Assembly: GCA_038501195.1 (NCBI GenBank) | Contig: JBBPUQ010000008.1 | Coordinates: forward strand, 62,001 to 126,000 | Direction: 5' to 3' | DNA: 64,000 nucleotides | Origin: Nemania diffusa | Lineage: Eukaryota > Ascomycota > Sordariomycetes > Xylariales > Xylariaceae | In this document: one piece after another, positions 1-12,263 of the stretch | How positions within the stretch are numbered: the stretch's first letter is position 1 | Layout: every line of letters starts with the position of its first letter | Translations under genes and position numbers: made by a program | The notes under the pieces: generated by a model | What the model saw: the letters and a program-made list of their open reading frames with translations, nothing else | The model's database searches: none | What the model was told of the DNA's origin: nothing

Positions 1-64
1 AGTTTTTATTTGCTTTTTTTTTTTTTTTTTTTTTTTTTTTTGTATATTTATTTATTTATTTATT

Positions 65-105
<41 letters not shown>

Positions 106-660
106 CAGCAGCAGCAAAAATATAGCTGTTTATTTTTATTTGTTTTTAATACTTATAGTAACATGTTATAGTTTTAAAATTTCGTTTATATTAAAAACAA
201 TAGTTATATAAAAATATATAATTTTTTAACTAAAAGTTAGTTTTATTGAATTATTATATAAAAACTTTATATAAATATATATATTTTTATATAAATAATT
301 TATAGTATATTTTTTTAATTAATATATTTAATTATATAATAAATTAAAAAAAAAATTATTTATGCTATTTTTTTATTAATATTTTATTTTAAATATTATT
401 TTTAAACAATTTTAAAAATGTTTAAATAAAGCTTGTTTATTAAAAAAAATACTTTTAAACTATTTTAGTTTAAAGCTAAAAATGTTATATTTGTTATATA
501 TAAAAGTTTTAAATTTATAAAATAGTTATTATTATTATACTAAGTTGTTATTTTTAAAATATTATTAAATTTTTAGTTTTTAAAAAAGTATTTGTAATAT
601 TTATATTTAATATTTATATAAAATATGTTATTTTATATATAACTAAAAAAAAAAAAAAAA
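1..660. mobile_element. Family A fragment, cut by the window start
   Basis: This stretch matches about 2,010-2,700 inside element A1 and the equivalent part of A2 near 29,540-30,300: poly-T, then TTTA/TA repeats, an AGCAGCAGC motif near 106-115, then shared text up to a poly-A run near 645-662. It is a third copy of the 5'-side internal region of family A, cut by the window edge. No coding potential remains. Confidence 0.6.
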
Positions 661-779
661 AAAGTTATATTTTAATTAAAAAGTTATACAATTTATTAAA
701 AAGTTTTTAATAAACAATATATTTTTTTTACAATATTTTTACACTTAATTTTATTTTAGCTCTTTTTTTTTTTTATATA

Positions 780-1240
780 TAAATAAAATATTACATAATA
801 TATTATATAAATATTCTATATATATAAAATATTATACTATATTATATATATATAAATATAAAACATTATACTATATATATATATAAATTATTGTGCTATA
901 TTATATATAAATAAACTATTATACTATATTATATATAAATAAAACAATATGTTATATTATATATATATAAATATAAAATATTACTTTATGTTTTATAAAC
1001 ATATATAAAACAATATAATATATTATATATATATAAAACATTGTATTATATTATATATAAATAAAACATATTGCATTATATTATATATAAGTAAATATAA
1101 AATAATATGTTATAGTATATATAAATAGAAAATATTGCGCTATATATATATATAAAATATTATGCTATATTTTATATATATAAATATAAAGCAATATATT
1201 ATATTATATATAAACAAAACATTATACAATATTTGTTTGT
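780..1240. repeat. AT-only minisatellite, ~40-50 bp units
   Basis: Imperfect tandem units of the type TACTATATTATATATAAA with variable TA runs and occasional AAAACAT or AATATTGC segments repeat about ten times. A similar array lies at 4,600-4,900. It lies between the A fragment at the window start and element A1. Confidence 0.6.
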
Positions 1241-1271
1241 TATTTTAACATATAAATTAATTTGATTTTTA

Positions 1272-4200
1272 TTAAATAAACTATATATATATAATAATAT
1301 ATATTAGTTATATATAAACAAAATATAAAGCTAGTTATACTATGTTTATATTAATAATTAATACTAAAAGGAGTTTTTTTATATAGCTAGAAATTTTATT
1401 ATAAATAAAATTTTTATTAATATATAAAATAAATATTTGTTTATATAACTATATATTTAGTTATATAACTGTAGTATAAATATTGTAGCATATAAATTAT
1501 AATATATAGTTATAACTAATACTAATATTTTAATATTAGTTCTTTTTTTTTTTAGTAATAACTAAATGTTATATAAAAACAAAAAAATAAAAAATAAAAA
1601 TATAATATGTTTTATAATAACTTAGTTCTATTATATAGTAAATTAGTTGTTTTATAGCTATATATAAATAATATAGTTTAATTGTTTATTATATTAACTT
1701 AGTTTATATATTATATAACATTTTTAATTAGTTAAAATAGCTAATTATTGCTTATTAAATTATTAGTTATAATTAATTCAATAAAAGTAACTTTTTTATA
1801 TAGCAGTTAAATTTACAATAAATTATTATTAGTTAATTTAAAAGTTTTTATATAGTTAATTAATTAGTTGTTATATATTAATTTGTTTATTTAATAAATA
1901 ATTACTATATAAAAAAAAAAAAATATTAAATATTATATAAAAAAAAATAAACAGTATTAATTAAAATGTTAGTTTATATAGTATAAAACTTCAAATATAT
2001 TTAATTAATTTTTATTTATTTTTGTTTTTTTTTTTTTTTGTTTTTTTTTTATATATTTATTTATTTGTTTATTTATTTATTTATATATATATATATATTA
2101 TATATATATATATATATACATATATATACTTATTTATTTATATATATATATATATTATATAGTAATAATAGCAGTAGTATAATAACTGCTGTTTATTCTT
2201 GTTTTATGCTTGCTTTTTTAAACAGTATAATATAGTTTTAAAACTTCGTTTAAATTAAAAATAATAAAGCAGTAAAAATATATAGCTTTTTAACTAAAAG
2301 TTAAACTTACAAAGTTTTTATATAGTTATTTTATATAAATATATATTTATTTTTATATAAATAAATTTTTTTATATATTTTTAGCTAATATGTTTAATTG
2401 TACAATAAGTTAAAAAAAGTATTATTTGTACTACTTTTTTTATTAATATTTTTTTTTAAGTATTTATTTCAGATATTTTTATAAATGTTTAAACAAAATT
2501 TGTATATTAAAAAAAGTATTTTTGAGCTATTTTAGTTTAAAATTAAAATTTAGTTATACTGCTTTATATTAATAGCTTTTAAAATAATTATTAATATTAT
2601 ATTAATATACTGTTTATTAAATATTGTTAAGTTTTTAGTTTTTAAAAAAGCATATATAGTATATATATTTAGTACTTGTATAATGTTTGTTACTTTTAAT
2701 GTAGTTTATAAAAAAAAAAAAAAAAAAAAAAAAAGATTTAGTTTTGTTTTATTTTTTATACAATAGTTAAAAAATAACAAATTTAATTTTTTAGTTTTTT
2801 TTAATAATGTTTTTTTTATATATATTATATAAATATTTTTTATATATATATATAACAAAATGTTTTATATTATATATAAATTATTAAATATATATATATT
2901 TTTTAACTTTTTTTTAAATATAAAAGTTTGTTATATATATATTTATTAGTTAATTTAAAATAAAAATATATTATATATATATATATTAATTAATATATAA
3001 TAAATATATATTGTATATATATATAATTATTAATATAAAGTAAAAATATATTATATATATATATAGCTGTTAATATAAAGTAAAAATATATTATATATAA
3101 GTAATTTTAAATATATATAAAAAAAAAAAAAAAAAAAAAAATCAAAAAAATTAATATAGCTTAAAATCAATAATTTTTAATATCGATTTAAAACTATGTA
3201 TGCTTTAACTAAAAATCGAACTTAAAATATATAATAAATGCTGTATATATTATTACTATACTATTAAAACTTGTTTATTAAATGTAAATTTTTTGTAATA
3301 TTTAAATATATGTTTTTTTATACAAAAAAAAAAAAAAGCAGCTTTTATACAAAAGTTGTTTTATATTATATGCTTTTTTTAACTAATATATAAATTATTT
3401 TTTGTTAAATTAACTTTTATAAACTATTTTATATTTTATATATTTAAAAACTAAAATTTTTAATATATAATGTTTAAAATAACTAATTAATAACATTTAA
3501 ATAGTTATATTTAATAATATAACAAACTTTTTAAATATTAAATATAATTAATGTTGCAGTTATAAAATCAAGTTTTTAATTTTAATATTATATATTAATT
3601 AAGTTTTATATAATATATTTATTAATTTTTTAATTTATAACAATTTTATTATATTAGTTTATATTATTATATATAAAAAGTTTTTTTTATTGTATAAATA
3701 TTTTAACGCTATAATAGTTAAAAAAAATAACAAAATATAAAAATAAAGTAGTAAAAAATTTATTGTTTAGTTATTATATAATAAATAATTTAATATAATT
3801 ATATATTATTTTTTTTAATATTGTTTGTTATATATAAACTTTATAATACAATAAAATATATTCGAAAATAATATTTAAACTTAATTTTTTTTTTAAACTT
3901 TATTATATAAAAATTATTTAATTTATATAAAGCAAAAGCTTTAAAGTATAATATAAAAACTTATTTAAATTATTTAAGTTTTAAATTAGTTTTATTTTTA
4001 CTTTTGCTAATTTATAATATATTTTGTAACTATTAATTAATTTTAAATAAGTTATATATATATAATAATATATATTAATTATATATAAACAAAATATAAA
4101 ATTAGTTATATTATATTTATATTAATAATTAATACTAAAAAAAGTTCTTTTATATAATTAAAAATTTTATTTATAATAAAATTTCTATTAATATATAAAA

Positions 4201-4305
4201 TAAATATTTATTTATATAACTATATATTTATTTATATAATTATAATATAAATACTGCAGTATATAAATTATAATATATAGTTATAACTAATATTAATATT
4301 TTAAT
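1272..4305. mobile_element. LTR-type element A1, internally shortened copy (3.0 kb)
   Basis: Direct terminal repeats of about 265 bp lie at about 1,272-1,540 and 4,043-4,305; both carry TTATATTAATAATTAA, TTATATAACTATATAT and a TATAGTTATAACTAATA block in the same order. Inside, 1,541-3,370 matches the left internal part of A2 (29,060-31,000) and 3,400-4,042 matches its right end (35,920-36,534). About 4.7 kb of A2 is therefore absent here. This fits a non-autonomous, internally deleted LTR retroelement derivative. Ends are approximate because RIP has blurred the TG/CA termini, and no target duplication could be fixed. Confidence 0.65.
2920..3115. repeat. ~45-bp tandem repeat inside element A1
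   Basis: Units of the form TTAATATAAAGTAAAAATAT followed by a TA run repeat about four times. The same array in A2 (30,515-30,745) has about six units, so copy number varies between elements. Confidence 0.6.
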
Positions 4306-5440
4306 AAATAATATATTATTTATTGCTAAAAAACTTATAATATATTTAATTAGTTAAACTTTTTTCGATTTTTTTAATTAAGCTTTTTATTAGTACTTTT
4401 GTTATTATTTTTAAAATTTTACTATTAAAATTTTTTTTTTTGCTTTTTTTTATTTGTTTTTTTAATTAATACTTATATAAAACGTAAATTATAAAACTTT
4501 TATATTTTGTTATATTAAATATTTTCAAAAAAATACAAATGTTTTTAAATCGATTTTTTTAGCTATAGTAAATATTTTAACTAACTATTTTTATTTTTTA
4601 AAAATATTGCGTTATATTATATATATATAAAATATTATGCTATATTATATATAAATAAAATATATTGTGCTATATTATATTTAAATAAAATATATTACAA
4701 TATATTGTATATAAATAAAACATATTATAATATGTTATATATAAATAAATATAAAATAATATGCTATAATATATATAAGTAAAAAATATTATATTATTTT
4801 TTATATATAAAAATATAAAATAATATATTATATTATATATAAACAAAATATTATATAGTATATAATATAAATTTTTATTTTATATAAATATATAACAATA
4901 TATTGTATTATATATAAATTATTAATTTATATATATTTTTTAATTGTTTAAATATAAAATATATTATATTAGTTATTATAATTATAAAAAGTATAAAAGT
5001 TAATTAAATAATTTTATTAGTTAAAAATTTTAAAATAAAAAAAAAAAAAAAAAAAGCTAAATTATATATATATATTATATAAAATATATAAATATATAAA
5101 ACTACAAATAAAGTTGCAAATAAAATTATAAAGTTTAGTTAAAGTTTTTTTAAAATAAGTTTTATAAAGTAGATTTTTTAAAATAAGTTATTTTAAAAAT
5201 TATAGTTTTTATAAAGCAATAAAAATTATAAAATTATATTATAACAAAATATATAAATTTTAATTTATAATTATTAAAATAAACATAAAAATTAATAGTT
5301 TATATACATTGTTATATTAATTATTTTATATTATATAATAAAATAATTATTTTATTAAAAAATATATATTATTTTATATTATATATTAATTAAATTATTT
5401 TATAATATTATATAAATAGTTTAATTTAATAATTATATAA
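4306..5440. other. AT-rich spacer with TA minisatellite
   Basis: No gene is visible. At about 4,600-4,900 there is a minisatellite of ~45-bp units resembling the array at 780-1,240 (GCTATATTATATATAAATAA type). The rest is unassigned AT-rich sequence. Confidence 0.55.
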
Positions 5441-5810
5441 TATATTTAATATAACTTATTTAATTTATAAGCTTTATTAATTTAGTTTATATATTATATA
5501 ATATATTTAAATAATAAAAAGCTATTAAATATTATTAAATTGTTAATTATAACTAGTTTTAAGTTATAGCTTTATTATATAACAGTTAAATATATTAATA
5601 ATTTATTATTATTTAATTTAGTAAGTTTTATAAAAAAAATTAATAAGTTGTTATATATTAAACTATTTATTTAATAAATAATTGTTATATAAAAAAAAGC
5701 AGTATTAAATATTAAACAAATAAAAAATTAACAGTATTAAAGCAAAGTTAATTTATACAATAGAAAATTTTAAATATAAAAACTTAAAAAACATTTTTTT
5801 AATATTTGTA
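5440..5810. mobile_element. Family A internal fragment
   Basis: The text matches about 1,680-2,000 of A1 in the same order and orientation, including TTTATTTAATAAATAATTGT, an AACAGTATTAA motif and the TTAGTTTATATATTATATAA block. It is a detached piece of the internal region of family A, without terminal repeats, followed by a (TA)n run near 5,817-5,845. Confidence 0.55.
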
Positions 5811-5850
<40 letters not shown>

Positions 5851-5986
5851 TATTAAAAGCTTTTTAAAGTTAAAAGTAAAAAAGCTTTTGTTTTTAAAAG
5901 TTACAAGCTATATAAGTTATATAAGCTATATAAATTATATAAGCTATATAAGTTATACAAATTATATAAACTTTTAACAAGCTATA

Positions 5987-6109
5987 AAAAACAAAAGCAG
6001 TTTTTTTTTTTAGCTTTTTTTTTATTAACTGTATGTTTTGCTATATAAGCGTTTTATATATATAACTTTTGTTCTTTTTTAGCTAAAAAAAAAAACTGCT
6101 TTTGTTTTT
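5987..6109. repeat. 29-bp perfect inverted repeat with 65-nt loop
   Basis: The left arm 5,987-6,015 (AAAAACAAAAGCAG, eleven T, AGCT) is the exact reverse complement of the right arm 6,081-6,109. The loop is AT-rich. A 29-bp perfect match is notable in a region where mutation has otherwise eroded similarity. It may be a hairpin or the ends of a very small element; no target duplication was identified. Confidence 0.7.
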
Positions 6110-6179
6110 AATATTTTTAATTCTAGCTTTTTTAATTTTAGCTTTTTAATTTTAGCTCTAAGTTCTAAGCTTTTATTAA

Positions 6180-6540
6180 CTTGCAGTTAAGTTTGCAAAT
6201 AAGTAAATAAATCAGTTAGTTAATTAACAAATAAGTAAGTTAGCTAATGACTTATTTAGTAAGCTAGTAAATTACTAAGTAAATTAGTTAGTTATTTAAC
6301 TAATAAATAAATAAGTTAGTTATTTAACTAGTAAGTAAGTAAGTTAACTAGTAAGTAAATAAGTTATTTAATAAGCAACTAAATCGGTAAGCTAATTAGT
6401 AAAGTAGTAAGTTAGCTAGTATATTACTTAGTTGGTTAGTAAACCGGCTAGCAAATAGCTTAGTAAATCGGCAGGTTATTTAGCAAGTAAATAAGTCACT
6501 TAATAAGTAAATAAGTCGGTTAGCTACTTGTTAAAGTAAT
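6180..6540. repeat. Degenerate TAAG/TTAG tetranucleotide minisatellite
   Basis: The stretch is made almost entirely of AAGTAAGT, TTAGTTAG, AACTAGTAAG and AAATCGGTAAG variants in a 4-bp rhythm. It keeps more G and C (CGG, CTAGC) than its surroundings. The rhythm resembles the GTAG/GGCTAAG array inside the hAT-type element at 55,554-55,784, though a relation is only a guess. Confidence 0.65.
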
Positions 6541-7065
6541 AGTGTATGTATATATTGTTAAGTGTTTATAATATAAACTTTGTAAGCTTTTTATAAAAAT
6601 TGTATATATAAAAAACAGCTTGTATATAAGTGTAGCTAGTTTAGTTAATTATAGCTACATATATGCAATAAAAACTAAATTAAACAAACTATATTTAAAT
6701 AAACAAAAAGAATTTTTTATTTAAAATAAAAAACAGTTTTAGAAATTTTTTAACAATTAGTTAGCTTACTTTTTTTAAATAAAAAAACAAAATTACTTAT
6801 TTCAACTATAAAATTTTGTTAAAAATTGTTTATAACATTATAAATAACTTTTTGTTTTATTTAGTTGTTTTTTTTTTGTTAAAAACAAAAGTATATATAA
6901 AATAATTTTTATTAAAAATTTTAATTAAATTGTTTTTATAATAATAATTTAGCAATATAAATATATTAAAACTAAATATTTAAAACATTAAAATAATTTA
7001 AAGTTTTATAATATAATATAAAAAATAAAAATTGTTTATATAACTATAACTTAAATAAAATATAA
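6541..7065. other. Unassigned AT-rich sequence
   Basis: No gene, clear repeat or regulatory signal is visible between the tetranucleotide array and the higher-order tandem repeat. Confidence 0.5.
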
Positions 7066-8848
7066 ATTAAAAATTTTTTAAAATTATAAAATTAACTATA
7101 ATATAAAAAATAAATATTTTTTTAATTAAATTATATAGTTTAAACAAACAAAAAAAGCTAATTTAAATAATATAAATAATTATATAAAATAAGCTAAAAA
7201 TTGCTTTTAATATTAAAATAAAATAAAATTTTAAAAAATATTAGTATATATTAATTTATAAATAAATTTAGCACTTTAAGTTTTTAAATTAATAAACTAA
7301 GCTTTATATTAATAAAAAAAAAAAAAAAAAAACAAAAATAATAATATAAGTAATTAAAAGGATTTTTAAAAAATTATATTGTATATATTAAAATTTAAAA
7401 AAAAAATAAAAAAAAATAAATCGAATTTATAAACAAATTAAATAAATAAAATTAACAAGTTGTAATAGTTATAACAAAATGTTATTTTAAAATTTATTAA
7501 AATAAAATTTAAACAGAGCTATTAATAATTTTGTTTTAATTAATTCTAGTAAAATTAAAAACTTATTTATTTAAATTAAGTTATTTAAAAAAAAAAAAAT
7601 AAAACTTTATAAGTTTTTAAAATAAATAAAAATAAAAAGTAGTAATAAAATTAGCAAAAAATATAAAATAAAATTATATAAAAAATATATAAAAAAGTTT
7701 AATTTTAAAAACTTAAATTTAAAAAAAAAATTTAATAAAAAAATTTAATAAATTTATTAATAAACATTATAATAAATTATATATAATTTTTAATAATAAC
7801 TAAATATAAAAAAACTAATATATATAAAAAAAAAAAAAAAAAATAAACTAAAAAATATAAAAAATAAAATAAAAAAAAATATAAAAATAATAAATATATT
7901 TAATATTTTTAATATAAAATATATAGTAAATAATATATTTTTTAACATTTTATAAAAGTAGTAAAAAATATACTAGTTTTAAAATAAATTTAAAGTATAA
8001 AAAGTATTATATTAATTTTAACTATAAAAATACTATTAAATTAAAAAAAAAAAAAAGTTATTTTTATTTTTATTAAATTATAAAAAAATAAATTGAAAAA
8101 TTTTTTACTATTTTATAAAAGTATTAAAAAATATATTAGTTTTAAAATAAGTTTAATTTATAAAAAACATTATAGTAATTTTAACTATAAAAATACTATT
8201 AAATTAAAAAAAAAAAAAGTTATTTTTATTTTAATTAAATTATAAAAAAATAAATTAAAAAATTTTTTAATATTTTATAAAAGTGCTAAAAAATATATTA
8301 GTTTTAAAATAAGTTTGATTTATAAAAAATATTATAGTAACTTTAACTATAAAAATATTATTAAATTAAAAAAAAAAAAAAGTTATTTTTATTTTAATTA
8401 AATTATAAAAAAATAAATTAAAAAAGTTTTTAATATTTTATAAAAGTATTAAAAAATATACTAATTTTAAAATAAGTTTAATTTATAAAAAACATTATAG
8501 TAACTTTAACTATAAAAATATTATTAAATTAAAAATTTTTTAAAATTGTAAAATTAATTATAATATAAAAAATAAATATTTTTTTAACTAAATTATATAG
8601 TTTAAATAAATAAAAAAAGCTGATTTAAATAATATAAATAATTATATAAAATAAACTAAAAACTGCTTTTAATATTAAAATAAAATAAAATTTTAAAAAA
8701 TATTAATATATATTAACTTATAAATAAATTTAATATTTTAAATTTTTAAATTAATAAACTAAGTTTTATATTAATAAAAAAAAAAAAAAAATAAAAATAA
8801 TAATATAAGTAATTAAAAAGATTTTTAAAAAATTATATTATATATATT

Positions 8849-8880
<32 letters not shown>

Positions 8881-11125
8881 TTAAATTTATAAATAAATTA
8901 AATAAATAAAATTAACAAATTATAATAGTTATAACAAAATATTATTTTAAAATTTATTAAAATAAAATTTAAATAAAACTATTAATAGTTTTATTTTAAT
9001 TAATTTTAATAAAATTAAAAATTTATTTGTTTAAACTAAGTTATTTAAAAAAAAAAAAATAAAACTTTATAAGTTTTTAAAATAAACAAAAATAAAAAAT
9101 AGTAATAAAATCAGTAAAAAATATAAAATAAAATTATATAAAAAATATATAAAAAAATCTAATTTTAAAAACTTAAATTTAAAAAAAAAATTTAATAAAA
9201 AAATTTAATAAACTTATTAATAAATATTATAATAAATTATATATAATTTTTAATAGTAATTAAATATAAAAAAACTAATATATATAAAAAAAAAAAAAAA
9301 AAAAATAAATTAAAAAATATAAAAAATAAAATAAAAAAAAATATAAAAATAATAAATATATTTAATATTTTTAATATAAAATATATAATAAATAATATAT
9401 TTTTTAACACTTTATAAAAGTAGTAAAAAATATATTAGTTTTAAAATAAGTTTAAAATATAAAAAGCATTATATTAACTTTAATTATAAAAATATTATTA
9501 AATTAAAAAAAAAAAAAAGTTATTTTTATTTTAATTAAATTATAAAAAAATAAATTAAAAAATTTTTTAATATTTTATAAAAATATTAAAAAATATATTA
9601 GTTTTAAAACAAATTTAACTTATAAAAAATATTATAATAATTTTAATTATAAAAATATTATTAAATTAAAAAAAAAAAAAAGTTATTTTTATTTTAATTA
9701 AATTATAAAAAAATAAATTAAAAATTTTTTTAATATTTTATAAAAATATTAAAAAATATACTAGTTTTAAAATAAATTTAATTTATAAAAAATATTATAA
9801 TAATTTTAATTATAAAAATACTATTAAATTAAAAAAAAAAAAAGTTATTTTTATTTTAATTAAATTATAAAAAAATAAATTAAAAAATTTTTTAATATTT
9901 TATAAAAATATTAAAAAATATATTAGTTTTAAAATAAGTTTAATTTATAAAAAACATTATAATAACTTTAATTATAAAAATATTATTAAATTAAAAATTT
10001 TTTAAAATTGTAAAATTAATTATAATATAAAAAATAAATATTTTTTTAATTAAATTATATAGTTTAAATAAATAAAAAAAACTAATTTAAATAATATAAA
10101 TAATTATATAAAATAAACTAACAATTGTTTTTAATATTAAAATAAAATAAAATTTTAAAAAATATTAATATATATTAATTTATAAATAAATTTAATATTT
10201 TGAATTTTTAAATTAATAAATTAAATTTTATATTAATAAAAAAAAAAAAAAAAACAAAAATAATAGTATAAATAGTTAAAAAAATTTTTAAAAAATTATA
10301 TTATATATATTAAAATTTAAAAAAAAAAAAAAAAAAAATAAATTAAATTTATAAATAAATTAAATAAATAAAATCAATAAATTATAATAGTTATAATAAA
10401 ATATTATTTTAAAATTTATTAAAATAAAATTTAAACAAAACTATTAATAGCTTTGTTTTAATTAATTTTAATAAAATTAAAAATTTATTTGTTTAAACTA
10501 AATTATTTAAAAAAAAAAAAATAAAACTTTGTAAATTTTTAAAATAAACAAAAATAAAAAGTAATAATAAAATTAGTAAAAAATATAAAATAAAATTATA
10601 TAAAAAATATATAAAAAAGTTTAATTTTAAAAACTTAAATTTAAAAAAAAAATTTAATAAAAAAATTTAATAAATTTATTAATAAATATTATAATAAATT
10701 ATATATAATTTTTAATAATAACTAAATATAAAAAAACTAATATATATAAAAAAAAAAAAAAAAAATAAATTAAAAAATATAAAAAATAAAATAAAAAAAA
10801 ATATAAAAATAATAAATATATTTAATATTTTTAATATAAAATATATAATAAATAATATATTTTTTAATATTTTATAAAAATAGCAAAAAATATACTAGTT
10901 TTAAAATAAATTTAAAGTATAAAAAATACTATATTAATTTTAACTATAAAAATATTATTAAATTAAAAAAAAAAAAAAGTTATTTTTATTTTAATTAAAT
11001 TATAAAAAAATAAATTAAAAAGTTTTTTAATATTTTATAAAAGTATTAAAAAATATATTAGTTTTAAAATAAGTTTAATTTATAAAAAACATTATAATAA
11101 CTTTAATTATAAAAATATTATTAAA
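7066..11125. repeat. Higher-order tandem repeat, 1,462-bp period, 163-bp subunits
   Basis: The anchor ATTAAAAATTTTTTAAAAT recurs at about 7,066, 8,528 and 9,990, giving two equal periods of 1,462 bp; the third block breaks off near 11,125. Each full block ends in a run of ~163-bp subunits, each with a poly-A run followed by GTTATTTTTATTTT; that junction falls at about 8,057, 8,219 and 8,382 in block 1, at 9,519, 9,682 and 9,844 in block 2, and at 10,979 in block 3. The identical spacing points to amplification of a whole block after the subunit array had formed. No coding potential. Confidence 0.85.
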
Positions 11126-11955
11126 AAGTATAAAAAATATAATATAATATTTAATGTTTTAATTAAATATATATAATTAATATAAAAAAAATAAAACAAA
11201 ATTTTAATTAAATTAAATAAATATTTAAAGTTAATTTTAATTTATAACTTATTATAATATAATTTAATAATTATATTTGTTTTAATTATAAATTTAAAAT
11301 TAATTAATATATTTTTAATTATATTATTAATAATAAATTTATTAATATTTATTTTAAAAATAATATATATAATTTTATTAATAATAATAAAAAAAATAAT
11401 AATATTTTTATTTATATATTATTGTTTATAATAAAAATTATTATTTAATTTATATAAATAAAATTAATAATAAATTATTATAGTTAATATTTAATATTAG
11501 TTTTTAATAATAAAACTAAAAATTATAAAGCAGCTATTATTATTATAAATATAAAAATAGTTAAAAAATATAAAAAGTAAATTTTTTGCTATTATTATTA
11601 TTATATAGTTAATAATAAATAATAAATAATTTTTATTAATTAATTTAATATTTATATTAAAAAAATTAAATATATTATTTATTGTTTATTAAACTATTAT
11701 ATTATAAGTTTTATTAATATTTATTAATAGTTATAATTTATTATTTATAAAGTTTAAAAATATAATAATTTTAAATATTTTTATATTTATATAAATATTA
11801 CATATGTTATAATATAGTTTTAATATAGTTAATATTATAAAAAAGTTAAAAATAAAAAGTAATAATAATTAAAAAATAAAATATATAAAAACTAAATATT
11901 TTATTTTTTAATTTTATATAAATAAAATATATAAAAAAAAATTATATATTATATA
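11126..11955. repeat. Repeat D, copy 1, left part (split by RT1)
   Basis: The sequence from about 11,260 matches 25,135-25,831 continuously, ending exactly where RT1 begins. The first ~130 bp (11,130-11,255) matches the right end of the D copies at 19,070-19,200 and 27,130-27,260, so D appears as consecutive ~2-kb units. Confidence 0.75.
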
Positions 11956-12263
11956 TGTTAATAGAACTTTTTATATATATATATATAAAAAGATTTAAAA
12001 TAATTTATAAAGTTTAAAGTTTATTTTTAAGTTTTAAAGTTTTATATTAATTTATATATATTTTTTATAAAAAAAAATATAATTAAAAAAGTTATATACA
12101 AGTTATTTATATATATATATATATAAAATTTATAAGTTTTATAAATTTTAATAAATTTTTATATTTTTTATTTATTTAATTATTTAATAAAAGTTTTAGT
12201 TTAAGTTTTAGTTGTATATATTTATTATATATATATAAATTTTGTTAAATTATTAATTTAATA
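11956..12263. repeat. RT1 left LTR (308 bp)
   Basis: It starts TGTTAATAGAAC and ends at TTAATTTAATA. It aligns without visible gaps to the right LTR and to both RT2 LTRs. It is more AT-shifted than the right copy. Confidence 0.85.

Noticed and set aside
2038..2235. Open frame of 65 codons in the AT desert
   Set aside because: It is a Tyr/Ile/Phe translation of poly-T and TA repeats, repeated at the homologous position of A2; no protein features.
7066..11125. CRISPR-like repeat arrangement
   Set aside because: Units are contiguous and related throughout, with no unique spacers, in a eukaryotic context; it is a tandem satellite.
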